This document shows positions 1-8,006 of a stretch of DNA of 15,165 nt, piece after piece. The translations under genes and the position numbers were made by a program. A model generated the notes under the pieces. The model ran no database searches. It worked only from the letters and a program-made list of their open reading frames with translations, and had not been told where the DNA came from. Source of the stretch: an uncultured Planctomycetaceae bacterium (GTDB lineage Bacteria > Planctomycetota > Planctomycetia > Pirellulales > Pirellulaceae); contig CAIYOB010001534.1 of NCBI GenBank assembly GCA_903927685.1, forward strand, positions 1-15,165, given 5' to 3'. Numbering within the stretch: position 1 is the first letter of the stretch; each line of letters opens with the position of its first letter.

Positions 1-8
1 CATCTTCG

Positions 9-890
9 ATGATACGTAGGATTTTACTCGCGGGCGCTGTCTTGGCCGCGCCCTTGATGTTTGCGGATACGACGCAGGCCGGTCCGATCATCTACACGAT
101 CGGCAGTAACTCCGCGATCGGCCTGGGTGGTGGCACGATCCTCGGCCAGATCGATGTCGCCACGGGGACGTACTCCGTTATCAAATCTCCGATTTCCGGT
201 TCTACGGCATTCGAGAATCTCGCTCCGGCCGCTGACGGCACGTTCTACTCGTGGGCTGGCGGTCGCCTGTACAGCGTCGACACGACAGGCACGGCGGTGG
301 CTATCGGCAGCAATCAGAGCGTGGCAAACATGTACGGCCTGGCCTATCGCCCCAGTACCGATACTCTCTTCGGCTACTGGTGGAACAGCGACAATTTCGG
401 AACCGTGAATCCCGACACGGGGGTGTGGACGCAGAACGTCCCGCGGATCGGGTTTTCCAACATCAGCGCGCCGTCGGGAGGCAGGCTCGCCGTTCTCAAC
501 GACGTGCTGTACGCGACCGGGAACAGCCGGCTCAAGACGATCGCGTGGGGAACCTACGCTCAAACCACGGTGGGGAGCCTCAATGCTGCCTTTAGCGACA
601 TGTCGTTGGCGACGGACGGCACAACCCTCTACGGCGTCACCGGCACCCATGCTACCGGCGGTGCTGCGCTGTACACCGTCAACACCACTACCGGTACCTT
701 GACCAAGCTGAGCGATCTGACCGGCAGTTCTCTTCCCCTGTATTTCATGGGTGCCGGCATGAACGACGCGCCGGCCGTGCCCGAGCCAGGTAGCCTGGCC
801 CTGATCTCGCTGTTGGGCTGTGCTGGCGGCTTTGCCCACTGGCGTCGTCGGTACACGCAGAAACGTCAACAAGTCGACGGTTCGGTCTAG
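9..890 (+). CDS. PEP-CTERM sorting domain protein with propeller-like repeats
   Basis: This 293-residue exported protein of unknown function has an N-terminal signal peptide (MIRRILLAGAVLAAPLMF, cleavage probably after TQA near residue 24). Its C-terminus is a classic PEP-CTERM tripartite signal: VPEPGS at residues 257-262, then a hydrophobic stretch (LALISLLGCAGGFAHW), then an Arg cluster. In characterised bacteria this signal is handled by an exosortase at the inner membrane. The middle holds several degenerate blade-like units of the type LYxVDTxTG (for example around residues 90, 125 and 220), which suggests a beta-propeller or repeat fold for surface or matrix interactions. ATG at 9 is used because only 8 bases precede it; a slightly earlier start outside the window cannot be excluded. 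The tail after the Arg cluster is about 13 residues longer than the usual short end. No exosortase gene lies nearby. Confidence 0.85.
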   Translation: MIRRILLAGAVLAAPLMFADTTQAGPIIYTIGSNSAIGLGGGTILGQIDVATGTYSVIKSPISGSTAFENLAPAADGTFYSWAGGRLYSVDTTGTAVAIGSNQSVANMYGLAYRPSTDTLFGYWWNSDNFGTVNPDTGVWTQNVPRIGFSNISAPSGGRLAVLNDVLYATGNSRLKTIAWGTYAQTTVGSLNAAFSDMSLATDGTTLYGVTGTHATGGAALYTVNTTTGTLTKLSDLTGSSLPLYFMGAGMNDAPAVPEPGSLALISLLGCAGGFAHWRRRYTQKRQQVDGSV

Positions 891-942
891 GGCCAACTGC
901 CGTGCGGCCCCGAGCGCGCAACGTCGGCAAGCTGTACATGGA

Positions 943-1454
943 TTACCATTCCAGCAGCACGGCCCAGTCGTGGCCGTGCGGAGGCGCGGCAATCGGCGTT
1001 TGGCCGTCGGGACTGGCGATGATCTCGTCGCTGGCGGCACGCTGTCCGGTGACGGGGTTGAGCAGCGTCAGCCGATACGTGGTCTGCGGCCGCAGCGTCC
1101 GGAAATTGACGGCCCGGGACGCCGGCACGTAGCCGATCGCCGATCCCGCGAACTTGCGGCGCACGGTCCGGAGGATCGGCGGATAGCCGGCCACGGGGCG
1201 GGCCGCCGTAACGGGCGGTCGTTAGGGCGGCAGGCCAGGCGGAGTCGTCAAAGTCCAGGCGGGTCCAGCCCTCGGCGGCGGTCCTCGAGGACCGCCGCTC
1301 GTCGCTGGTGACAACGGACCGCGACGCACCGTCCGCCAGGCGGATGTGCAGCTGAGCATTCAGGCCCGCAGGATTCAGTTCGACCGGCGCTCGGCCGTTT
1401 TCCGCGCGGACCGCCAGCAGGTCGGTCGGCGTGCCCGCGACCGGTCGCGGGCAC
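943..1454 (-). pseudogene. Frame-broken remnant of a secreted glycosidase-type protein
   Basis: Two minus-strand protein-like stretches lie in different frames. The upstream one (about 1450-1200) reads LLAVRAENG ... LNAQLHIRLADG ... GWTRLDFDDSAWPAA. This resembles the beta-sandwich, galactose-binding-like domain of many planctomycete glycoside hydrolases (rhamnosidase-type N-terminal modules have the same DDSAW signature). About one base out of phase, the downstream one (1194-943) reads PPILRTVRRKF ... TTYRLTLLNPVTGQ ... HDWAVLLEW followed by a TAA stop. Its end resembles the collagen-binding-like C-terminal module of DUF4038-type proteins (a 'DWVLVLE'-like ending). No catalytic domain lies between them and no plausible start precedes them, so I read this as the decayed, internally deleted end of a larger gene. 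The family assignment is from memory of motifs and is moderate; the shift in frame near 1200 is visible directly. Confidence 0.55.
1431..1454. repeat. Perfect 24-bp palindrome
   Basis: Two 12-base arms, GTGCCCGCGACC and its exact reverse complement, meet with no spacer. All 24 bases are self-complementary and almost all are G or C. The palindrome sits where the minus-strand pseudogene homology ends and the + strand ORF begins, and its first three bases are the GTG proposed as the start of that ORF. It could be a protein-binding site, a cruciform or hairpin, or a rearrangement junction; the sequence does not say which. Confidence 0.85.
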
Positions 1455-1934
1455 CTGGTCGGCCTGCTCACGGAATCGCCGCAGGGCCGGTTGAATCCGG
1501 AGGCATTGAAGGGGTGGAGCCAGTGGTTGAACGAGTTGGGGCAGGCAATGAAAACCAGTTTCAAGCTACCTCGCAACCCGGTCAAGAACTCGCAGGCCGC
1601 CGACGAATGGGAGCGGTGCCGGGCCGAATACGGTCTCGAAATCGACTGCCTGACGCGGGCCTTGGCGGACGCGAAAGGCGTATTGAGCCACGGCGTTTAC
1701 GGCCTGTTTCCATGCACCCCAGAGGTACTTACCGCGAAGCTTCTTGCCACGACGAAACAGCATCAGGCCGCATGTTGTGACCGCCTCGACTGGCTGCGCA
1801 TCGAACATTCGATCAAGAAGCTGCAAGTAACAACAGACATGGACGGTGACAGCGCTGGCAACGCTTTCTCCCAACACAAGAGACCTTGCCGCCAGCAAAC
1901 GTGCGGTCGTGAGCGATCCGGGCTAGCGGCCTAG
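1431..1934 (+). CDS. Unrecognised hypothetical protein or gene fragment
   Basis: I do not recognise a family. The frame stays open for 167 codons, with G or C in most third positions, and the translation looks protein-like and mostly helical: ALKGWSQWLNELGQAM at residues 25-40, then ADEWERCRAEYGLEID and DRLDWLRIEHSIKKLQ. Four Cys residues lie in the middle (FPC, ACC). The start is uncertain. GTG at 1431 lies inside the perfect palindrome, and ATG at 1548 would give a 128-residue product; neither has a convincing ribosome binding site. The last 12 bases overlap the 3' end of the convergent nucleoside hydrolase gene. The antisense frame at 1566-1898 is also open but has a less natural composition. 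It may be a truncated gene whose 5' end was lost in the rearrangement that broke its neighbour. Confidence 0.4.
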   Translation: MPATGRGHLVGLLTESPQGRLNPEALKGWSQWLNELGQAMKTSFKLPRNPVKNSQAADEWERCRAEYGLEIDCLTRALADAKGVLSHGVYGLFPCTPEVLTAKLLATTKQHQAACCDRLDWLRIEHSIKKLQVTTDMDGDSAGNAFSQHKRPCRQQTCGRERSGLAA

Positions 1935-2903
1935 GCGAGGCCCTCTGGCCATCAATTCCTCGATGATTCCGGCCATCTCGTCGGCGGAGGGATTGGGCGT
2001 GACGAGGTGATGATTCGGGTGGTCCACTTGGGCATTCCAGATCACCTTGCCATCGGGCTGGCGTTCGATTCGCCCGATGGACTGGACGTGAAACAGGGCC
2101 GGTCGGGCCACGAACAGGACCGCGACCTGGTCCCAACTCGACCGGCCTTCTGTCAGCGCTGTCCGGTTGCCCCACAGCCGGTACGCTTCGCGAACCGGAT
2201 TCGCCTCAGGCGTCCGGGGCAGCAGGCGGTGTCCCGTCTTGATCTGCTCGCCGCTGGGCGAGATGAAGAACGGCGTCGGCCAGTTGTCGAGCAGTTCCTG
2301 GCAGTAGGCGGACATCCCCATCGCCTGAAAGTTCCAGCCGCCCATCCCCATGGCCACCCAACGTTCCACCTTGGCCCGCACCAAGGCCGCTCCCCGCGGA
2401 TCGCGCAGCAGGTGCACCAGGCCGTGCGGATGGCCGACGGTGCAAATCGTCACGCGCCGGTCGGGCTGGGACTCGAGCAGCGACCGGTAGACGGCGACCA
2501 GGTCTGGAGCCTGGTCGACGACATCGTGCCCGTACAACCTGGTGTCGGTGGCAATTCGCCTGGTGTAGGAATCACTCGGGTCGCCTACATCGGTTCCCTG
2601 GTACTGGCCCAGCGGCAGGTCGCCTCGCCCGTAGTACGTGTTGATCGCGTCGCACGTCCCTACGCCGTAACGGTTCCGCCCGCTGCTGAAGATCACACCC
2701 AGGATCTCCACCTCGCCCGCGTCCGCCAGCGCGTGCAGGACCGCCAACGCTCCGGCATCGTCGCAATCCGAGCCGATGTCCGTGTCGAAGATCACCAGCG
2801 GGCGAGGCGGCGCGGGGGAGGCCCCGAGCGCCAGACCGCTGTCGGCGAGCAGGAGGAGACAGGTCGTGAGAAAAACGTGCCGCAGGCAAGGGCGAACGGT
2901 CAT
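1923..2903 (-). CDS. Secreted inosine-uridine nucleoside hydrolase-like protein
   Basis: The 326-residue product begins with a signal peptide (hydrophobic core FLTTCLLLLADSGLALGA, cleavage near residue 28), so it should act outside the cytoplasm. Residues 40-53 read DTDIGSDCDDAGAL, the Asp-rich calcium- and ribose-binding signature of the nucleoside hydrolase family, which cleaves the N-glycosidic bond of ribonucleosides. Downstream hallmarks are altered. The usual TxGPxTN segment appears as TVGHPHG (residues 155-161), and the C-terminal His-Asp pair appears as WDQVAVL, keeping Asp248 but not the His. Many planctomycete exported homologues look like this, so the substrate may not be a normal nucleoside. 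ATG at 2903 follows GAGG about 8 bases upstream; the much longer open frame upstream is low-complexity shadow. It is divergent from the LamG glycosidase across a 204-bp spacer. Confidence 0.88.
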   Translation of the reverse strand: MTVRPCLRHVFLTTCLLLLADSGLALGASPAPPRPLVIFDTDIGSDCDDAGALAVLHALADAGEVEILGVIFSSGRNRYGVGTCDAINTYYGRGDLPLGQYQGTDVGDPSDSYTRRIATDTRLYGHDVVDQAPDLVAVYRSLLESQPDRRVTICTVGHPHGLVHLLRDPRGAALVRAKVERWVAMGMGGWNFQAMGMSAYCQELLDNWPTPFFISPSGEQIKTGHRLLPRTPEANPVREAYRLWGNRTALTEGRSSWDQVAVLFVARPALFHVQSIGRIERQPDGKVIWNAQVDHPNHHLVTPNPSADEMAGIIEELMARGPRLGR

Positions 2904-3107
2904 GGTAGTGCCTCGCTGACGCTGGACGCGGAATCGATGACCGGCGCCATTGTAATGGACGCGGTCGCGAGGAGAAGATACCGTTCCAGGCCGGCTGGTC
3001 ACGGATCGGGCCGGGTTACGGATCGGGTCTGGCCGCAGGCGGCAGGCGGCGGTAGACTCAGGCAACGGACGCTGCGAGGGGCGTGCCGCTTGAAAAGGAG
3101 ACTCGAA
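2904..3107. promoter_or_regulatory. Divergent intergenic region, likely dual promoter region
   Basis: This 204-bp spacer separates two outward-facing genes, so both promoters should lie in it, but I could not name -35/-10 boxes with confidence. It holds a 10-base direct repeat, ACGGATCGGG, at 3001-3010 and 3018-3027 (17 bases start to start, under two helical turns). This could be an operator for a dimeric regulator or simple chance in GC-rich DNA. Long reading frames cross it on both strands but have no coding signature. Confidence 0.35.
3095..3100 (+). promoter_or_regulatory. Ribosome binding site deciding the LamG-glycosidase start
   Basis: AAGGAG lies 7 bases before ATG at 3108. It fixes the start at the signal peptide MKRTLSFVAVFLAGLLAG rather than at the start more than 1 kb upstream that the open frame would allow. 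Confidence 0.8.
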
Positions 3108-6100
3108 ATGAAGAGAACGCTTTCGTTCGTTGCAGTTTTCCTGGCCGGCTTGCTCGCCGGGGCGGCGGGAGACACGCGAGGCGCAGAACCCGAGCCCGAT
3201 CTGTTGGGCTGGTGGCGATTCGACGAAGGGGCGGGCGGCTACTCCGTGAACTCGGCCGATCCGGCCAGCGAAGCCGAACTGCATCAGGTCTCGTGGGTCA
3301 CGGGCGAGTTCGGGACCGCCCTGCGGTTCAGCGGCTCGGACAGCTACGTCACGCTGCCACCGCTGCCGGCCTTGGACGGCGCCGACGCGCTGACCGTGTC
3401 GGCCTGGGTGTATTGGGAGGGGACCGGCCAGTATCCGAACATCCTGACCGGGGGCACGTGGAGCCCCGGCGGGTTCCTGATCTTTGTGAGCAATCGCACC
3501 TGTTCGTTCCGCATGGGCCGCCCCGGGCAGCAGCACGGAGTCGCCGGCGAGGATTGGACGGAAACGTCCGCGCCGTTGCTGGGCGACTTGCCCATGAAGC
3601 AATGGGTCCACCTGGCCGCCGTGTTCCAGCGGCCGCGGATCACGACCTACGTGAACGGCGAACCCGTCGGCTCGGCCACCTGGGACTTTCCGGTCGGGCA
3701 CCGCGGCGACATTCAAGTGGGCCGCTGGGCCGGCACCGCCTGTCATCAGGGACTGATCGACGAGGTGCGGCTCTACCGGCGGGCCTTGTCCGCCGACCAG
3801 GTGCGGACGCTGGCCGCGCCCGCCGGACGGCAGGCCGCCGAGTATCGGGACGCCGGCCCGGCCCAGGAGCGGGGCCAGGAGCTGGCGCGATTCGAGACCC
3901 GCGGGGCTACGCTGGTCGTCGGGGACAACGGCACGATCCTGTCCTTGCAGGAGAAAGGCAGTGGCCGCGAACTGTTGGCCGAGCCGCATCCCGTGCTGGC
4001 CGTCGAGCAGACCTCGGGGCGGCGTCTGCAGGCCCGGCGTCTGCGCCAGGAAAACGGGTTGTTGATCGCCCAGTTTCCCGGCGGCGCCGGCAGTGCCGCG
4101 ATTCGGATCGAGGCGAACGACGACTATTTCACCGTGACGGCCGCGGCGCTGGACGTGCCGGATGCCGCGCGGTTCACGTTCTTCCAGATTTCACCGGCGC
4201 CGAACCAGTATTTGGGCAACATGGCGGGCCTGGCATCGGACGACGCCTCGGGCGTGTGCCTGCGGAGCCTGGGCCTGGAGGTCGACACCTCGTTCCACAG
4301 CCCGGCTCCGCGGTTTCGCGCGTCGACCAGCGTCGAGCACGGCTTGCTGGGCCACCGCATCGGTCTGGCCGCCGGACCGCGCGAACAGTTGATCCCGATG
4401 CTCCGCGCGATGGCCCAGCGTGAGCCGGTGCCGAAATCGCACTCGGGCGGGCCCTGGGCGATGGGCGCGGAGGAAACCCGCGGGTCGTACTTGTTTGCCG
4501 ACCTGGCCGCCAAGGACACGGATGCCTGGATCGAGCTGGCGCGGCGGGGCGGGTTCACGAACCTTCACCTGCACGGCTGGTGGAGCAGCCTGGGGCATTA
4601 CGAGCCGCGGTCCGCCTATTTCCCCAACGGCCTGGCCGACCTGAAGGCGGCGGCGGAGCGGATCCGCGCGGCGGGGCTCAAGCCGGGCATCCATACGCTG
4701 ACCGCGTGTATCAGCACGAACGACCCGTGGGTCACGCCCGTCCCGTCGCCGGACCTGATCGCCTCCCATCGCTATACCCTGGCAAAACCGCTGGCGGCGG
4801 CGGACAAGACGATCTACGTCCAGGAGCCGCCCGGGCCGGACCACGACGTAATCTGGAGCTACTCCGGCAACGGCAACGCGCTTCGCATCGGCGGCGAACT
4901 GGTCCGCTACTCGGCCATCTCGCGGCAGCCGCCGTATGCGTTCCTGGATTGCGAGCGGGGCGCGTTCCAGACCCAGGCGGCCAGCCACACGGAGGGCGCG
5001 GCCGTGGATTACCTGCAGCAGCGGTACTTGGCTTTCTATCCCGAGCCGGCCAGTCCGCTGGCGGACGAGTTGGCCGAGCAGATCGCTCGGGTCTACAACG
5101 AGTGCGGCATGGAGATGATCTACTTTGACGGCTCCGAGGGCATGGGCAGCCGGTTCGGGATCGACACCATGCGTTGGAAGATCTTCCAGCGACTGCACGG
5201 GGGTGTGACCGAGGCCAGCTGCTGGGGCCACAACAGCTGGTGGTTTCATTCGCGGCTGGGCGCGTGGGATCATCCCGTGTGGGCGGTCAAGCAGTTCCAC
5301 GACGCTCACATCCGGCTGGCTGCGCAGTTCCGGCAGAGCGATCTACTCGAGCCGCAATTGGGCTGGTGGGCGCCCCGCGGCCCGTCCTCCGTTGCCCGGG
5401 GACACTTTCCTGACGAACTGGAGTACTTTGCCGCCAAGAACCTGGCGATCGACGGCCCGATGTCGATCCAGGGCGTGAGCGTGGCCAGCCGACCTTGGAA
5501 TGCTCGGATGGAGGAGCAGTTCACGATCCTGGGCTGGTACGAGCGGCTGCGGTTGGCCCGCTACTTTGACGCGGCCACGCTGCAGCGTGTGGGCGAGCCG
5601 GGGCGAGATTTCCGGCTGCGGCTGAACGCTGACGGCCGGTGGCAGCTGACGCCGGCCCAGTTGATCAAGCACCGTGTCAGCGGGCTGGGCAGCGGCTCCG
5701 AGCGCTGGACGGTCGAGAATCCCTTCGCCGCTCAACCGCTGCGGTTGCGGCTGGAGGCCCTGTACGCCGTCGCGCCCTATGACGACCCCCAGGCCGCCGT
5801 GCTGGCCGATTTCGCCGATCTGGCAGCCCTGAACAACCGCACCACCGCGGCGGGCGTGACGGCGCGGACGGAACTGGTAACCGAGGATGTCAAGGCGGGC
5901 GGGCGCAGCCTGCGTTTTCAGGCGGCCAACCGCGGCAGCAGCCGACGCGGTGCTTGGGCCCAGATCGGCACGACTTATCAGCACCCGTACTTCAGCATGC
6001 TGCCCGGCGAGGCCCTGGGCTTGTGGGTCAAGGGCGACGGCAGCGGCGCCCTGTTGAACGTGCAGATCCGCTCGCCGCGCGAGTATCACGACTGCCTCTC

Positions 6101-7115
6101 GGACCACTACATCGACCTGGATTTTAGCGGCTGGCGATATGTCGAACTGCTGCTCCGCGAACGCGATGCGGAACGGATGCCCGACTACGTCTGGCCCTAC
6201 CACGCCGGCGGCGGAAGCCATGCCGTGTACCGCAACGCGGTGGATCGCCAGCACATTTCACAGGTCAATTTGCTGTTGAACGAAATCCCGGCCGGGGGCG
6301 AAGTCGACATCCTCGTCAGCCCGATCCACTCGCTGCCGACCCGTCGCGCGGAACTGGTCAACCCGACACTCGAACTTGGCGGAACGAAGGTGACCTTGCC
6401 GGTCAAGCTGGAATCGGGGCAGTACCTGGAGTTGGAGAGCCTGGACGATGGCGTGCTGTACGACGAGCGGGGCGAGCTACTCGGCCGTTTCCAGCCGCCG
6501 GTCGACCAGTTGCCGACGCTGGCCGCCGGGCAGAACTTGCTCGGGTTCGAGTGCGTTCCCCCTCAAGGCCTCGGCGCGCGGGCCGAAGTCACCGTGATCG
6601 CCTTGGGACCGCCGTTCGGCAAGGGCCGCGATGCGGCGGAGATCGACTGGAAACGGCTCGATCGCGAGTACGAGATCCCGCGGGTCGTGACCCGGCTGGA
6701 CGGACGCGACAACGTTTGGACGATCATCCGCCGGGCGGACATGGGGCCGGGAGCGGAGGCGGCGTTACCGTCGCTGGAAGTAGAAATCGCCGTCGTGCCG
6801 CCCGATCCGGCAGGAGCACCGGCCGGTGCTGCGACTGCGGCCGCCGTCCTGGACACGCCGACGCTGACGATCGGGGACCGTGCGGTGCGATTCCCCGTCC
6901 GGTTGGCTGCGGGCCAGCGCTTGGTCTGCCGCGATCAGGCCACGTGGCAGGTCCTCAACGCGGACGGCGGCGAGGCCGCCGCGGGCCGGTTGGCGGATCC
7001 GTTCCCGCCGCTGATCCCTGGAGCGAATCCCGTCAAGCTGGATAGCCCCACGCCAGCCGCGCCGAACCTGCGGCTGGTCGTGAAGCTCGTCAAGGTCTAC
7101 ACGAAGCCAAGCTGA
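3108..7115 (+). CDS. Exported LamG-domain TIM-barrel glycoside hydrolase-like protein
   Basis: This is a 1335-residue, multi-domain exported protein. Residues 1-26 are a signal peptide. Residues 31-240 are a LamG / concanavalin-like domain (LLGWWRFDEG at the start, LIDEVRLYRRALS near the end), normally a carbohydrate-binding module. Residues about 255-460 look like the beta-sandwich that precedes the barrel in many glycosidases (GTILSLQEKGSGRELL). Residues about 470-840 resemble a TIM barrel: NLHLHGWWSSLGHYEP near 485, AAGLKPGIHTL, then MIYFDGSEG with Asp674 and Glu677, a typical position for a catalytic acid at a strand end. Residues about 900-1070 form another jelly-roll-like module. Two related beta domains close the protein (about 1085-1167 and 1249-1331). 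I cannot assign a GH family; the barrel is reminiscent of GH31/GH36-type enzymes. The start has AAGGAG 7 bases upstream. It converges on the truncated ADP-ribosylglycohydrolase. Confidence 0.88.
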   Translation: MKRTLSFVAVFLAGLLAGAAGDTRGAEPEPDLLGWWRFDEGAGGYSVNSADPASEAELHQVSWVTGEFGTALRFSGSDSYVTLPPLPALDGADALTVSAWVYWEGTGQYPNILTGGTWSPGGFLIFVSNRTCSFRMGRPGQQHGVAGEDWTETSAPLLGDLPMKQWVHLAAVFQRPRITTYVNGEPVGSATWDFPVGHRGDIQVGRWAGTACHQGLIDEVRLYRRALSADQVRTLAAPAGRQAAEYRDAGPAQERGQELARFETRGATLVVGDNGTILSLQEKGSGRELLAEPHPVLAVEQTSGRRLQARRLRQENGLLIAQFPGGAGSAAIRIEANDDYFTVTAAALDVPDAARFTFFQISPAPNQYLGNMAGLASDDASGVCLRSLGLEVDTSFHSPAPRFRASTSVEHGLLGHRIGLAAGPREQLIPMLRAMAQREPVPKSHSGGPWAMGAEETRGSYLFADLAAKDTDAWIELARRGGFTNLHLHGWWSSLGHYEPRSAYFPNGLADLKAAAERIRAAGLKPGIHTLTACISTNDPWVTPVPSPDLIASHRYTLAKPLAAADKTIYVQEPPGPDHDVIWSYSGNGNALRIGGELVRYSAISRQPPYAFLDCERGAFQTQAASHTEGAAVDYLQQRYLAFYPEPASPLADELAEQIARVYNECGMEMIYFDGSEGMGSRFGIDTMRWKIFQRLHGGVTEASCWGHNSWWFHSRLGAWDHPVWAVKQFHDAHIRLAAQFRQSDLLEPQLGWWAPRGPSSVARGHFPDELEYFAAKNLAIDGPMSIQGVSVASRPWNARMEEQFTILGWYERLRLARYFDAATLQRVGEPGRDFRLRLNADGRWQLTPAQLIKHRVSGLGSGSERWTVENPFAAQPLRLRLEALYAVAPYDDPQAAVLADFADLAALNNRTTAAGVTARTELVTEDVKAGGRSLRFQAANRGSSRRGAWAQIGTTYQHPYFSMLPGEALGLWVKGDGSGALLNVQIRSPREYHDCLSDHYIDLDFSGWRYVELLLRERDAERMPDYVWPYHAGGGSHAVYRNAVDRQHISQVNLLLNEIPAGGEVDILVSPIHSLPTRRAELVNPTLELGGTKVTLPVKLESGQYLELESLDDGVLYDERGELLGRFQPPVDQLPTLAAGQNLLGFECVPPQGLGARAEVTVIALGPPFGKGRDAAEIDWKRLDREYEIPRVVTRLDGRDNVWTIIRRADMGPGAEAALPSLEVEIAVVPPDPAGAPAGAATAAAVLDTPTLTIGDRAVRFPVRLAAGQRLVCRDQATWQVLNADGGEAAAGRLADPFPPLIPGANPVKLDSPTPAAPNLRLVVKLVKVYTKPS

Positions 7116-7159
7116 CCGCGAGGACGCTGCGAGATCAGCCCGGCGTCGTCTGCGACCTT

Positions 7160-7925
7160 GACTCAACGCAACTTTCACGTCAGCGCGGAAGTCGCCATAG
7201 TGCCGCCGCCACGCGTACACGGCGACCGGCACCGTGTGGTAGACGTAACCCGTGACGCCGTCAGCCAGCCCGAGGGACGAGGCGAAGGCAGGAACCGAGG
7301 CTTCGCTCTGCCAAGCCGTCCGCATCAGGTCGACCAGCCCGGCCCATTCTTGATCTGCCGGAGCCAGTTTCGTCAGCAGATCCCCCAGGAACTCGGCGCT
7401 GGGCAGTTCCGCCGGATCGTGCCGGACGGCCCAGGCGGCCAGCCGGGCGACGGCCAGCGCGCCCGTCAGTGCCCGAGGGTCCGTATGGGTCAAGCGGGTC
7501 GAGGCGGTGACGTAACGTTCGACCAAGTCCGGGGCTGCGCAGAAGTAGGCGCCGAGGATCGCACTTCGCATCGCCGGCCCGTTGCCGGCCGAGAACACGC
7601 CGCTGCGGTCGGGCGGGAATCCCAGCCACAGCTTGAGGCAGGCCCGGGCGGTAGCCAGGCCGACGCCCGCGGGCAACGCCAGGAACCACCAGCGCAGATG
7701 TCGCGCCAGGCTGCGGCCAAAGGCAGCCGCGTCGTCCGGGTGTGCGAGCAGCGACTGAGCCACCAGCAACGTGTGCTCGGTGTCATCACTGATCATGCCG
7801 CACCCGGCCAGCAATCGCTGACGCCACGGGCCGGGCAGCAGACGTCGGCGACGCCGCGGAGACAGCCCCTCCGCGGGCAGCCCCAGGGAGTCGCCCACCG
7901 CCGTGCCCAGAAGCACGCCGGCCAA
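7160..7925 (-). pseudogene. C-terminally truncated ADP-ribosylglycohydrolase (DraG-type)
   Basis: About 250 codons match the DraG / ADP-ribosylglycohydrolase fold, which removes ADP-ribose with two bound magnesium ions. Visible motifs are AGVLLGTAVGDSLGLPAEG at the N-terminus, SDDTEHT (the first metal-binding motif), SAGNGPAMR, and THTDPRA. After YGDFRADVKVAL (near 7165) the expected second metal motif, of the type GGDTDTxAA, is missing. The frame runs on for another 400 bases, but only as the antisense of the glycosidase gene, with a basic, meaningless translation. Such enzymes need both motifs, so the product is probably inactive. The 5' end is also doubtful. The homology-like DNTLANRL lies before the TTG at 7925, and the nearest ATG (7980) is one base out of frame and meets a stop after seven codons. 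It lies downstream of the hydroxyacid dehydrogenase. Confidence 0.8.
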
Positions 7926-8006
7926 GCGGTTGGCCAGCGTATTGTCCTGTCGTTGATCAATCAGGGACGGGACTCCACATCCGAGTGCCGAGGCGACACA
8001 AGCCGT

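Noticed and set aside
24..1040. Minus-strand ORF opposite the PEP-CTERM gene
   Set aside because: It is Arg-rich low-complexity antisense; the + strand has a signal peptide and a PEP-CTERM end.
2007..3107. Long + strand extension upstream of the LamG-glycosidase
   Set aside because: It is antisense to the nucleoside hydrolase, lacks any domain-like sequence, and the signal peptide and AAGGAG site fix the start at 3108.
2904..3989. Long minus-strand extension upstream of the nucleoside hydrolase
   Set aside because: The signal peptide begins at 2903; the extension is low-complexity antisense of the LamG domain.
6765..7159. C-terminal extension of the DraG-type frame
   Set aside because: It is antisense to the glycosidase 3' end, basic and Arg-rich, and does not contain the expected metal motif.
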